A stretch of DNA of 30,392 bases from Clostridiales bacterium (GTDB taxonomy: Bacteria; Bacillota; Clostridia; Oscillospirales; QAKW01): positions 1 to 30,392 of the forward strand of contig QAKW01000054.1 in the NCBI GenBank assembly GCA_003343605.1, read 5' to 3'. Position 1 is the first letter of the stretch; the number at the start of each line of letters is the position of its first letter. The notes under the pieces are model-generated. The model had not been told where the DNA came from. It saw only the letters and a program-made list of their open reading frames with translations, and did no database searches. Of the stretch, positions 23,520 through 30,392 are shown in pieces. Made by a program: the position numbers and the translations under genes.

Positions 23520-24737
23520 TTAAAAATCAACTTCGGTATCATAATAGCAGCATTTGAGCAGCTTTTCCATTTCTTCCTGACTGGGCTGGCGGGGATTGGA
23601 TCCTGTGCAGGCGTCTCCAATCGCATTTTTAGCGATTTCCGGCAGCCGCGCAAGGAATACATCCTCTGGAACAAATCCATTTTCCGTGGGATAGCTGTCG
23701 GGGCCGTAATTTTTGATGCACTGCGGAATATTGAGCGCCTCATTCATCCCGCGCAGATATTGGATCAACAGCCGGATTTTCTCTTCGTTGCTGCTTCCAC
23801 CCAGCTTCATCTCATCTGCTATCGCCGCATAGCGCAAAGCGGCTTCTTCATTTTTGGCATTGAATGCAATCACCTTCGGCAGATACATTGCGTTCGCCGC
23901 ACCATGAATGATATGCGCGCCCAGATCGGCAAACGCCGCGCCGGTTTTATGCGCCATTGAATGCACAATGCCCAGAAGGGCGTTTGAAAAAGCCATCCCG
24001 GCCAGGCATTGGGCGTTGTGCATTGCGTCTCTCCTGCTCATATCCCCATTATAGGAATCAACCAGATCTTCCTGAATCATCTTAATCGCGTGCAGGGCAA
24101 GCGGATCGGTATAATCATTATGCGCAGTGGAAACATAAGCCTCAATAGAATGCGTCATCGCATCCATTCCGGTATGCGCAACCAGTTTTTTCGGCATGGT
24201 TTCGGCCAGATCCGGATCAACGATCGCCACATCGGGCGTAATTTCAAAATCAGCGATCGGATATTTGATTCCTTTATTATAATCGGTGATAATCGAAAAC
24301 GCCGTTACCTCCGTTGCTGTGCCGGAAGTAGAGGAAATTGCACAGAAATGTGCTTTGCGGCGTAGTTTCGGCAGGCCGAATACCTTGCACATGTCTTCAA
24401 AAGTGGTTTCAGGATACTCATATTTGATCCACATGGCCTTTGCCGCATCGATTGGGGAACCACCGCCCAAAGCTACAATCCAATCGGGCTTGAATTCCCG
24501 CATGGCTTCCGCACCCTTCATAACTGTTTCTACAGAGGGATCCGGCTCAATGCCCTCAAAAATCTGAACCTTCATTCCGGCCTCTTCCAGATAGGAAACC
24601 ACCCGATCCAAAAAACCGAAGCGTTTCATGGAGCCGCCGCCGACACAAACCATCGCCCGCTCTCCATCAAATGTTTTCAGAGCTTCCAAACAGCCTTTTC
24701 CAAAATAAAGATCGCGGGGTAACGTAAATCTTGCCAT
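23520..24737 (-). CDS. Iron-containing alcohol dehydrogenase (butanol dehydrogenase type)
   Basis: Predicted 405-residue cytoplasmic group III alcohol dehydrogenase, reducing aldehydes to alcohols with NAD(P)H during fermentation. Seen: nucleotide-binding VALGGGSPIDAAKAMW (88-103), STSGTATEVTAFSI (136-149), and the metal-ligand motif GMDAMTHSIEAYVS with D192 and H196. Then come IVHSMAHKTGA with H259, and HIIHGAANA with H278. The stretch between the last two histidine motifs is a few residues longer than in FucO-type enzymes. ATG at 24737 follows AAGGAG. It is monocistronic, with a likely promoter at 24759-24788. Ethanol, butanol or another primary alcohol is plausible; the exact substrate is not readable. 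Confidence 0.92.
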   Translation of the reverse strand: MARFTLPRDLYFGKGCLEALKTFDGERAMVCVGGGSMKRFGFLDRVVSYLEEAGMKVQIFEGIEPDPSVETVMKGAEAMREFKPDWIVALGGGSPIDAAKAMWIKYEYPETTFEDMCKVFGLPKLRRKAHFCAISSTSGTATEVTAFSIITDYNKGIKYPIADFEITPDVAIVDPDLAETMPKKLVAHTGMDAMTHSIEAYVSTAHNDYTDPLALHAIKMIQEDLVDSYNGDMSRRDAMHNAQCLAGMAFSNALLGIVHSMAHKTGAAFADLGAHIIHGAANAMYLPKVIAFNAKNEEAALRYAAIADEMKLGGSSNEEKIRLLIQYLRGMNEALNIPQCIKNYGPDSYPTENGFVPEDVFLARLPEIAKNAIGDACTGSNPRQPSQEEMEKLLKCCYYDTEVDF

Positions 24738-24758
24738 ATTGATGATCTCCTTTATGTT

Positions 24759-24788
24759 ATTATAATTACCGATTATAATTTAACACAA
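24759..24788 (-). promoter_or_regulatory. Probable sigma-A promoter for the alcohol dehydrogenase
   Basis: On the minus strand, TATAAT (24764-24759) is exact consensus, with TTGTGT (24788-24783) 18 nt upstream as a weak -35. A second ATTATAAT copy lies 13 nt away, giving a direct repeat. Confidence 0.55.
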
Positions 24789-24854
24789 AATTGCAAAATT
24801 ATGAAATGCAAAGAATACATATTTCCATTTCATCTGCGATATGGCAAAATATAC

Positions 24855-24884
24855 TTGACTTTAACAGATCTTTTATGCTAGAAT
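24855..24884 (+). promoter_or_regulatory. Sigma-A promoter for the T-box/ileS unit
   Basis: TTGACT (24855-24860) and TAGAAT (24879-24884) with an 18-nt spacer. The start site would be near 24891, just before the T-box leader. Confidence 0.75.
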
Positions 24885-24899
24885 AAGAGCAATTAAAAG

Positions 24900-25139
24900 A
24901 CATTGACGGAGACAGTAGATTTTCGTTTTACAGCCTTCAGCGAACCGGGGTAGGTGCGAGCCCGGCAGGCACGGCGGATTTTGAAGATCACTCCAGAGTC
25001 GAGGGCTGAACGCAAAGCGGCAAGTAAGCCTCTCCGCTTTGCCCGGCGTTAAGGGGGCCGCAGATGCTGGTCTGTTTAAAATAGGTGGTTATGAAGGTTT
25101 GGCTTTCATCCTGTTTTACAGGATGAAGGCTTTTTATTT
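24900..25139 (+). ncRNA. T-box leader (isoleucine specific) controlling ileS
   Basis: Between promoter and ileS lies about 240 nt of T-box RNA. Seen: the early GGAGACAGTAGA segment, a Stem I apical hairpin (CCGGG/CCCGG closing GTAGGTGCGAG, about 24945-24965), and the specifier segment GAAGATCACTCC with codon AUC at 24987-24989. Next come a GCAAAGCGG/CCGCTTTGC stem (from 25012) and a CGTTAAGGGGGCC region. The T-box core AGGTGGT follows, with UGGU at 25086-25089. UGGU pairs with ACCA, as expected for a tRNA-Ile with discriminator A. The antiterminator would pair ATGAAGG (25091-25097) with CTTTCAT (25103-25109), competing with the terminator hairpin. Uncharged tRNA-Ile should therefore switch ileS on. 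The T-box core is slightly non-canonical (AGGTGG rather than AGGGTGG). Confidence 0.92.
25102..25137 (+). terminator. Regulated terminator of the T-box leader
   Basis: A 12-bp stem (25102-25113 with 25119-25130, one G-U pair) closes a TTTTA loop and is followed by TTTTTATTTT. Its left arm is shared with the antiterminator. Confidence 0.92.
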
Positions 25140-25169
25140 TACCCTAAAATGAAAGGAGCGCGTATTGCT

Positions 25170-28100
25170 TTGTATCAAAATGTTTCCCCTAATCTGAACT
25201 TTGTGGAGGAAGAAAAAAAAATCGAGCAATTTTGGCAAGATGAAAAAATATTTGAAAAAAGCGTTGAGACCCGTAGAAACGGAACGCCTTATATTTTTTA
25301 CGACGGGCCGCCAACAGCCAATGGCAAGCCCCATATCGGGCATGTTCTCACCCGTGTAATTAAAGATATGATCCCCCGCTACCGCACGATGAAAGGTTAT
25401 ATGGTGCCGCGGAAGGCCGGATGGGATACCCACGGACTGCCGGTGGAGCTGGAGGTTGAAAAAAAGCTGGGGCTCGATGGGAAAGAGCAGATTGAAGAGT
25501 ATGGCTTAGAACCCTTCATTGCGAACTGTAAACAAAGCGTATGGAAATACAAGGGTATGTGGGAGGATTTTTCCAGAACCGTAGGCTTTTGGGCAGATAT
25601 GGACCATCCCTATGTAACCTACGACAACGATTTTATAGAATCGGAATGGTGGGCACTGAAAAAAATATTTGAGAAAAAGCTGCTCTACAAAGGCTTTAAA
25701 ATCGTGCCTTATTGCCCGCGCTGCGGCACGCCCCTTTCATCCCATGAAGTGGCGCAGGGCTATAAGTGTGTAAAAGAACGCAGTGCGGTGGTGCGGTTTA
25801 AAGTCTCCGGGGAAGACGCCTATTTTCTGGCCTGGACCACCACGCCCTGGACATTACCCAGCAATGTTGCGCTCTGCGTAAATCCAAATGAAACCTACTG
25901 CAAAGTCCGTGCGGCAGACGGCTACACCTATTATCTGGCCGAAGCGCTGCTCGACCGCGTACTCTCCCGGCTGGCCCGGGAAGAGGAGCCCGCCTATGAG
26001 GTGCTGGAGCGCTATCGCGGCGCCGAGCTGGAATATAAAGAATATGAGCCGCTTTTTCCCTATGTGCGGCCAATCTGCGAAAAGCAAAATAAAAAGGGGC
26101 ATTATATCACCTGCGATACCTATGTTACAATGACCGATGGTACCGGAATCGTTCATATTGCCCCCGCGTTCGGTGAAGACGATGCCAATGTTGGCCGCAA
26201 ATATGATCTTCCTTTTGTGCAGCTGGTAAACGGCAAAGGGGAAATGACAGAAGAAACGCCTTACGCCGGTATCTTTGTTAAAAAAGCAGATCCGCTGGTT
26301 CTTACGGATCTGGATCGTGCGGGGCTGCTCTTCGACGCGCCGAAATTCGAACACGACTATCCGTTCTGCTGGCGGTGCGATACGCCGCTGATTTATTACG
26401 CGCGTGAATCCTGGTTTATTAAAATGACTGCGGTTCGTGAAGATCTGATACGGAATAATAATACCATCAACTGGATCCCTGAAAGCATCGGGAAGGGCCG
26501 CTTCGGCGACTGGCTGGAGAATGTACAGGATTGGGGTATTTCCCGCAACCGCTATTGGGGAACCCCGCTCAACATCTGGCAGTGTGAATGCGGAGAGTTG
26601 CACGCCGTTGGCAGCATTGAAGAATTAAAGCAGCGGTCGGATAACTGCCCGGATGAAATTGAGCTGCACCGCCCGTTCATTGATGCGGTTACCATCCGGT
26701 GCCCGCATTGCGGGAAAGAAATGCATCGGGTTCCTGAAGTGATTGACTGCTGGTTTGATTCCGGTTCGATGCCCTTCGCCCAGCATCACTACCCCTTTGA
26801 AAACAAAGAATTGTTTGAATCCCAGTTTCCGGCCGACTTTATTTCTGAGGCTGTAGATCAGACACGCGGCTGGTTTTACTCCCTGCTGGCGATTTCTACC
26901 CTGATCTTTAATCAGGCGCCCTACAAAAACGTAATAGTTATGGGCCACGTGCAGGATGAGAATGGGCAGAAAATGTCGAAATCCAAAGGAAATGCCGTGG
27001 ATCCCTTTGAAGCGCTTGAAACCTATGGGGCCGATGCGATCCGCTGGTATTTCTACACCAATTCTGCACCCTGGCTGCCAAACCGGTTCCACGGCAAGGC
27101 GGTAACCGAAGGCCAAAGGAAGTTTATGGGCACGCTGTGGAATACCTATGCCTTCTTTGTGCTCTACGCCAATATCGATCAGTTTGACGCATCAAAATAT
27201 CAATTGGATCAATGCAGCCTCACCGTAATGGACCGCTGGATCTTATCCCGCCTGAATTCCATGGTGAAAACAGTCGACGGCAACCTCGCTTCCTATAGGA
27301 TTCCGGAAGCGGCAAGAGCGCTGGAGACCTTTGTGGATGATCTGAGCAACTGGTATGTCCGCCGCGGTCGGGAACGCTACTGGGTGCCCTCCATGACAGA
27401 GGATAAAATCGCCGCATATATGACCCTTTATCATGCGCTGGTAACCACGGCAAAAGCCGCTGCGCCGTTTATTCCCTTTATGACGGAAAACATCTATCAG
27501 AATCTGGTACGCTCCGTTGATCGGAGCGCCCCGGAAAGTATTCATCTGTGTGATTTCCCGGCAGTGGAAGAAGGACGGATGGATCCTGCACTGGAGCATT
27601 GTATGGAACAGGTTCTGAACATCGTGGTTCTGGGGCGCGCCGCACGAAACGGCTCTGGCCGAAAGAACCGCCAGCCGCTTGCCGCCATGTATGTTGAAAG
27701 CCGGGAGGCACTGGATACGGCGTTTGTTGAAATCATTCAGGATGAACTGAACGTGAAGGAAGTAAACTTCCGGGAAAGTCTCGCTGAATTTATCAGCTAT
27801 GAATTCAAGCCCCAGCTAAAAACAGTCGGCCCGAAATATGGCCGGCAGCTGGGCGAAATCCGAAATGCCCTTTCTGCGCTGGATGGTGCGGCCGCCAAAG
27901 CGGAGCTGGACGCCAGCGGTGTTCTGCTGCTGGAGCTTCCCGGCGGGCCGGTGAAACTGACTTCGGAAGACCTGCTGATCAATCTGAAACAAAAAGACGG
28001 TTATTACACCGTGAAGGATAAAGGCTATGCGGTTGCGCTGGATATCCGCCTGTCGGAAGCCCTGATTCGTGAAGGCCTGATCCGTGAGATGATCTCCAAA

Positions 28101-28325
28101 ATTCAAACGATGCGGAAAGATTCCGGTTTTGAGGTGATGGATCATATTCAACTTTATATCAGCGGAAACGATTCACTTACGAACCTTCTGAAAGAAAACT
28201 TCCGGGAAGTAGCGGATAATACGCTGGCTGACCGCCTGATTGAAAATCAAATTGCGCCTGCATTTTCCAAAGAATGGGACATCAACGGAGAAAAAGTTAT
28301 CCTGGGCGTTGAAAAAATTTCATAA
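25170..28325 (+). CDS. ileS: Isoleucyl-tRNA synthetase, type 2 (eukaryote-like)
   Basis: Predicted 1051-residue class I synthetase charging tRNA-Ile. Seen: PPTANGKPHIGHVLTRVIKD with H55-I-G-H58, GWDTHGLPVELEVEKKLG, an editing domain with WTTTPWTLPSNVA, the DQTRGWFYSL helix, the KMSKS loop (601-605), and zinc-type CxxC pairs (CPRCGTPL, CWRCDTPL, CECGELH, CPHCGKEM). The length above 1000 residues, the THGLPVE motif and the lack of the C-terminal zinc finger of bacterial type 1 enzymes indicate the eukaryote-like IleRS2 form, members of which are often naturally insensitive to mupirocin. I start at TTG 25170 (MYQNVSPNLNFV fits the family) because AAAGGAG at 25152-25158 lies after the ATG at 25149 and serves only the TTG. 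Controlled by the T-box leader. Confidence 0.95.
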   Translation: MYQNVSPNLNFVEEEKKIEQFWQDEKIFEKSVETRRNGTPYIFYDGPPTANGKPHIGHVLTRVIKDMIPRYRTMKGYMVPRKAGWDTHGLPVELEVEKKLGLDGKEQIEEYGLEPFIANCKQSVWKYKGMWEDFSRTVGFWADMDHPYVTYDNDFIESEWWALKKIFEKKLLYKGFKIVPYCPRCGTPLSSHEVAQGYKCVKERSAVVRFKVSGEDAYFLAWTTTPWTLPSNVALCVNPNETYCKVRAADGYTYYLAEALLDRVLSRLAREEEPAYEVLERYRGAELEYKEYEPLFPYVRPICEKQNKKGHYITCDTYVTMTDGTGIVHIAPAFGEDDANVGRKYDLPFVQLVNGKGEMTEETPYAGIFVKKADPLVLTDLDRAGLLFDAPKFEHDYPFCWRCDTPLIYYARESWFIKMTAVREDLIRNNNTINWIPESIGKGRFGDWLENVQDWGISRNRYWGTPLNIWQCECGELHAVGSIEELKQRSDNCPDEIELHRPFIDAVTIRCPHCGKEMHRVPEVIDCWFDSGSMPFAQHHYPFENKELFESQFPADFISEAVDQTRGWFYSLLAISTLIFNQAPYKNVIVMGHVQDENGQKMSKSKGNAVDPFEALETYGADAIRWYFYTNSAPWLPNRFHGKAVTEGQRKFMGTLWNTYAFFVLYANIDQFDASKYQLDQCSLTVMDRWILSRLNSMVKTVDGNLASYRIPEAARALETFVDDLSNWYVRRGRERYWVPSMTEDKIAAYMTLYHALVTTAKAAAPFIPFMTENIYQNLVRSVDRSAPESIHLCDFPAVEEGRMDPALEHCMEQVLNIVVLGRAARNGSGRKNRQPLAAMYVESREALDTAFVEIIQDELNVKEVNFRESLAEFISYEFKPQLKTVGPKYGRQLGEIRNALSALDGAAAKAELDASGVLLLELPGGPVKLTSEDLLINLKQKDGYYTVKDKGYAVALDIRLSEALIREGLIREMISKIQTMRKDSGFEVMDHIQLYISGNDSLTNLLKENFREVADNTLADRLIENQIAPAFSKEWDINGEKVILGVEKIS

Positions 28326-28327
28326 TA

Positions 28328-28371
28328 TAATAAAATCCCTTATGCCGGATCCGGCATAAGGGATTTTATTA
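28328..28371. terminator. 44-bp perfectly palindromic bidirectional terminator
   Basis: Every base from 28328 to 28371 is symmetric about the GGATCC centre (28347-28352), with A-rich and T-rich outer arms. It begins 2 nt after the ileS stop and contains the stop codon of the convergent CopZ-like gene. Confidence 0.92.
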
Positions 28372-28572
28372 GCTTTCAACGTCAAACCCTATGTTTTCAA
28401 TTGCCGCAATGATTTCTTCTCTCATCACGGGTTCTGCAGAAAGGTGAACCGTTTTATCTTCCAGCCGCACCTCAACATTCTGAACCTGATCAAGGGCTCT
28501 CAGTGCTTTTTCAATCTGCTGCACGCAATGCATACAGGACATCTCCGGCACCTTTAAAATCATCTTTTCCAT
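28369..28572 (-). CDS. copZ: CopZ-like copper chaperone (HMA domain)
   Basis: Predicted 67-residue cytoplasmic Cu+ carrier. Seen: the MSCMHCVQQIEKAL metal site (MxCxxC with C13 and C16, assuming the ATG at 28572), VQNVEVRLEDKTV and the typical ending AIENIGFDVES of CopZ/Atx1-type domains. The length is normal. GGAGG lies 10 nt before the start. It follows the copper ATPase gene by 24 nt, so the two are almost certainly co-transcribed, and it would deliver Cu+ to that pump. The symbol is assigned by motif and context. Confidence 0.88.
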   Translation of the reverse strand: MEKMILKVPEMSCMHCVQQIEKALRALDQVQNVEVRLEDKTVHLSAEPVMREEIIAAIENIGFDVES

Positions 28573-28596
28573 TTTGATTGTTCCTCCATTCTAATT

Positions 28597-30392
28597 TTAT
28601 TCTTTAAAACGCTTCAGCCTCAGCGCGTTCAACAATACCGATACGGAAGAAAGCGACATAGCCGCAGCCGCAAGCATCGGGTTCAGCAGCGGCCCGCCGA
28701 ATAAATGTAGCACCCCCGCAGCAATGGGAATTCCGAGCGTATTATAGGCAAAGGCCCAAAACAAATTCTGGCGAATATTCCGAATGGTGCGCCTGGAAAG
28801 CTCCATAGCGGTTGGAACAGAGGATAAGACGCTGTGCATCAAAACCACATCCGCCGATTCCATCGCAACATCGGTGCCGGAGCCAATCGCAATTCCCACG
28901 TCTGCTGTAACCAGCGCGGGCGCATCGTTAATGCCGTCGCCAACCATTGCAACTCTTTTCCCCTCTTCCTGAAGGCGTTTTACCACATCGGCCTTATCTC
29001 CCGGCAAGACCTCGGCCTGAATTTCGCTGATCCCCGCCTCTTTTGCGATTGCTTCGGCCGTCCGGCGGTCGTCTCCGGTCAGCATCACCACTTCAATGCC
29101 CTGATTTTTCAGTTTTTGCACAGCTGAAAAGCTATCCGGCTTCAAGGTATCTGCGATCGCCGCAATCCCGGCAGCAACACCGCCAGCCGCGATATATACC
29201 GGCGTTTTGCCCTCCCCGGTCAGGCGATTGAGTGCTTGCTCCAGCGTGCCAAACGAAATATTGCGTTCCCGCATCAGCCGCTCATTGCCGGCTAAAAGCT
29301 CCATCCCGCCTAATTTTGCCAATACGCCGCGGCCAGGAAGTGCTTCGAATTCTTCCGGGGTCAATAGAGAAATCTGCTCATGAACCGCCTGATCAACGAT
29401 TGCCCGTGCCAGCGGATGCTCTGAAGATTGCTCGGCAGACGCCACCCAGAGCAGCAGATCTTGCCTGGTAAAGCCATCCGCCGGGATCAGATCGGTAAGA
29501 GACGGTTTTCCGGTTGTAAGCGTACCGGTTTTATCCAAAACCACGGTATTCATACGGTGAAGTAATTCCATCGCCTCGCCGTTTTTAAACAAAATGCCAT
29601 ATTCAGCGCCTTTGCCGATGCCCACCATAATGGCTGTGGGCGTTGCAAGCCCCAGCGCGCAGGGGCAGGCGATCACCAGCACCGAAACCAGAATGGAAAG
29701 CGCAAATCCCCAGGATTCCCCGGCCAGCTTCCAGGCGGCGGCTGCAAGCAGTGCAATGAGCATAACGATCGGAACAAAATATCCGGATACCACATCGGCC
29801 AGCCGCGCAATCGGCGCTTTGGTTCCCTGCGCCTCTTCCACCAGGCGAATCATTTCTCCCAGCGTCGTCTGCTCCCCTACCCGTGAAACCACAACCTGCA
29901 TGGCGCCGTTAAGGTTGATAGACCCTGCGAAAACACTGTCGTCTGCTTTTTTATCGATCGGAAGGCTTTCCCCTGTCAGCATCGATTCATCGACTGTAGA
30001 CTGCCCCGCCTTTACAATTCCATCGGCCGGGATCCGGCTGCCCGGCCTTAAAATCAGAATATCGCCCTCCTTTAACTGTTCGGAGGGAATTTCCAGCTCT
30101 TCACCCTCCCGCAGAATCCGTGCCGTTTCCGGCACCAGTTTCATCAGGCTTCGAATCGCCTGAGAGGTCTTTCCCTTTGAAATTGCCTCCAGCATTTTGC
30201 CCAATAAAATCAACGTGATAATTACGCCGACCGATTCGAAATAGAGGCCGTGTACCCCATGCAGATCTCCGCGTGCAATCCGGATCAGCGAGTAAATGCT
30301 ATAGCCAAACGAAGCTGTTGTGCCTACTGCAATCAGGCTATCCATATTGGGGCTGCCGCGCAGCAGTGCGGAATAACCCACCGTGTAAAAAC
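28597..30392 (-). CDS. copA: Cu+-exporting P1B-1 ATPase, partial (N-terminus beyond the window)
   Basis: About 598 residues are visible and the frame stays open to the right edge, so the N-terminal part (probably one or more HMA domains and the first helices) lies outside. Seen: FYTVGYSALLRGSPNMDSLIAVGT at the visible start, TGE in MLTGESLP, the copper-binding ACPCALGLATPTA helix, phosphorylation motif DKTGTLTTG, SEHPLA with the HP pair, and VGDGINDAPALVTADVG. The last two helices carry AFAYNTLGIPIAAG and LAAAAMSLSSVSVLLNALRL, whose Y-N and M-S-S residues are the P1B-1 Cu+ signature. It would pump Cu+ out of the cytoplasm. The apparent GTG start at 30381 is internal and should not be used. 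Confidence 0.95.
   Translation of the reverse strand, partial: FYTVGYSALLRGSPNMDSLIAVGTTASFGYSIYSLIRIARGDLHGVHGLYFESVGVIITLILLGKMLEAISKGKTSQAIRSLMKLVPETARILREGEELEIPSEQLKEGDILILRPGSRIPADGIVKAGQSTVDESMLTGESLPIDKKADDSVFAGSINLNGAMQVVVSRVGEQTTLGEMIRLVEEAQGTKAPIARLADVVSGYFVPIVMLIALLAAAAWKLAGESWGFALSILVSVLVIACPCALGLATPTAIMVGIGKGAEYGILFKNGEAMELLHRMNTVVLDKTGTLTTGKPSLTDLIPADGFTRQDLLLWVASAEQSSEHPLARAIVDQAVHEQISLLTPEEFEALPGRGVLAKLGGMELLAGNERLMRERNISFGTLEQALNRLTGEGKTPVYIAAGGVAAGIAAIADTLKPDSFSAVQKLKNQGIEVVMLTGDDRRTAEAIAKEAGISEIQAEVLPGDKADVVKRLQEEGKRVAMVGDGINDAPALVTADVGIAIGSGTDVAMESADVVLMHSVLSSVPTAMELSRRTIRNIRQNLFWAFAYNTLGIPIAAGVLHLFGGPLLNPMLAAAAMSLSSVSVLLNALRLKRFKE

Noticed and set aside
24738..24800. Rex-like redox operator upstream of the alcohol dehydrogenase
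   Set aside because: TTGTGTTAAATT is only a partial match to the TTGTTAAnnnnTTAACAA consensus and lacks the second half-site.
25854..26603. 249-codon minus-strand frame inside ileS
   Set aside because: Antisense shadow of the editing and zinc-binding region of a well-conserved synthetase.
1..30392. CRISPR array, tRNA/rRNA genes, insertion sequence or prophage
   Set aside because: No regularly spaced repeats, no tRNA cloverleaf or rRNA signatures and no transposase, integrase or phage-structural frames were seen on either strand.

Overview
The window looks like a chromosomal stretch from a low-to-mid GC Gram-positive bacterium of the class Clostridia, possibly an Oscillospiraceae-like gut lineage (inference). 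The evidence is strong AGGAGG-type ribosome binding sites, TTGACA/TATAAT promoters with 17-18 nt spacers, a T-box leader on ileS, TTG starts, a butanol-type iron alcohol dehydrogenase and streptococcal/clostridial-type exopolysaccharide genes. There is no rRNA, tRNA, CRISPR array, phage gene or intact insertion sequence. Most transcription units are one to four genes long and separated by very regular, often bidirectional, hairpin terminators.

Layout. 1-520: two gene fragments pointing towards each other, an XRE-type regulator remnant (+) and a nitroreductase N-terminal remnant (-), which look like a recombination scar. 549-1580: a stand-alone PD-(D/E)XK nuclease-like gene (-). 1722-2363: a maltose/galactoside-type acetyltransferase (+). 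2402-6005: a possible glycerophosphodiester locus with a DeoR-family repressor (-), a divergent GpsA-like glycerol-3-phosphate dehydrogenase (+) and, convergent to it, an unusual fusion of a carbon-nitrogen hydrolase with a glycerophosphodiester phosphodiesterase (-). 6171-6638: a small cupin. 6763-8249: a MATE efflux pump behind a promoter, a structured leader and a leader terminator; this may be a guanidine-IV (mepA-type) riboswitch. 8294-10101: a divergent NAD-dependent epimerase/reductase (-) and TetR regulator (+) with a 16-bp palindrome between them. 10221-12887: a P2-type calcium ATPase.

13103-18159 is a compact polysaccharide cassette with a consensus promoter: GT4 glycosyltransferase, Gtf3-like glycosyltransferase, Wzy-like polymerase and Wzx-like flippase. 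18197-20628 (-) is a cadmium/zinc efflux operon: an ArsR/CadC-type sensor, a free-standing HMA domain and a P1B-2 ATPase that lacks its own HMA domain. 20787-23276 (+) is a large cytoplasmic GH20-like glycoside hydrolase with a duplicated helical N-terminus. 23520-24737 (-) is an iron-containing alcohol dehydrogenase. 24855-28325 (+) is a T-box leader with an AUC specifier followed by an IleRS that resembles the eukaryote-like, type 2 form. 28369-30392 (-) is a copA-copZ copper export pair, with copA running off the right edge.

Three themes stand out: metal handling (three P-type ATPases and two small HMA proteins), RNA-based attenuation (the MATE leader and the T-box), and the DeoR/GpsA-like/amidase-phosphodiesterase locus, which is the best candidate here for an undescribed pathway. 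All functional assignments come from reading motifs; no database search was run.
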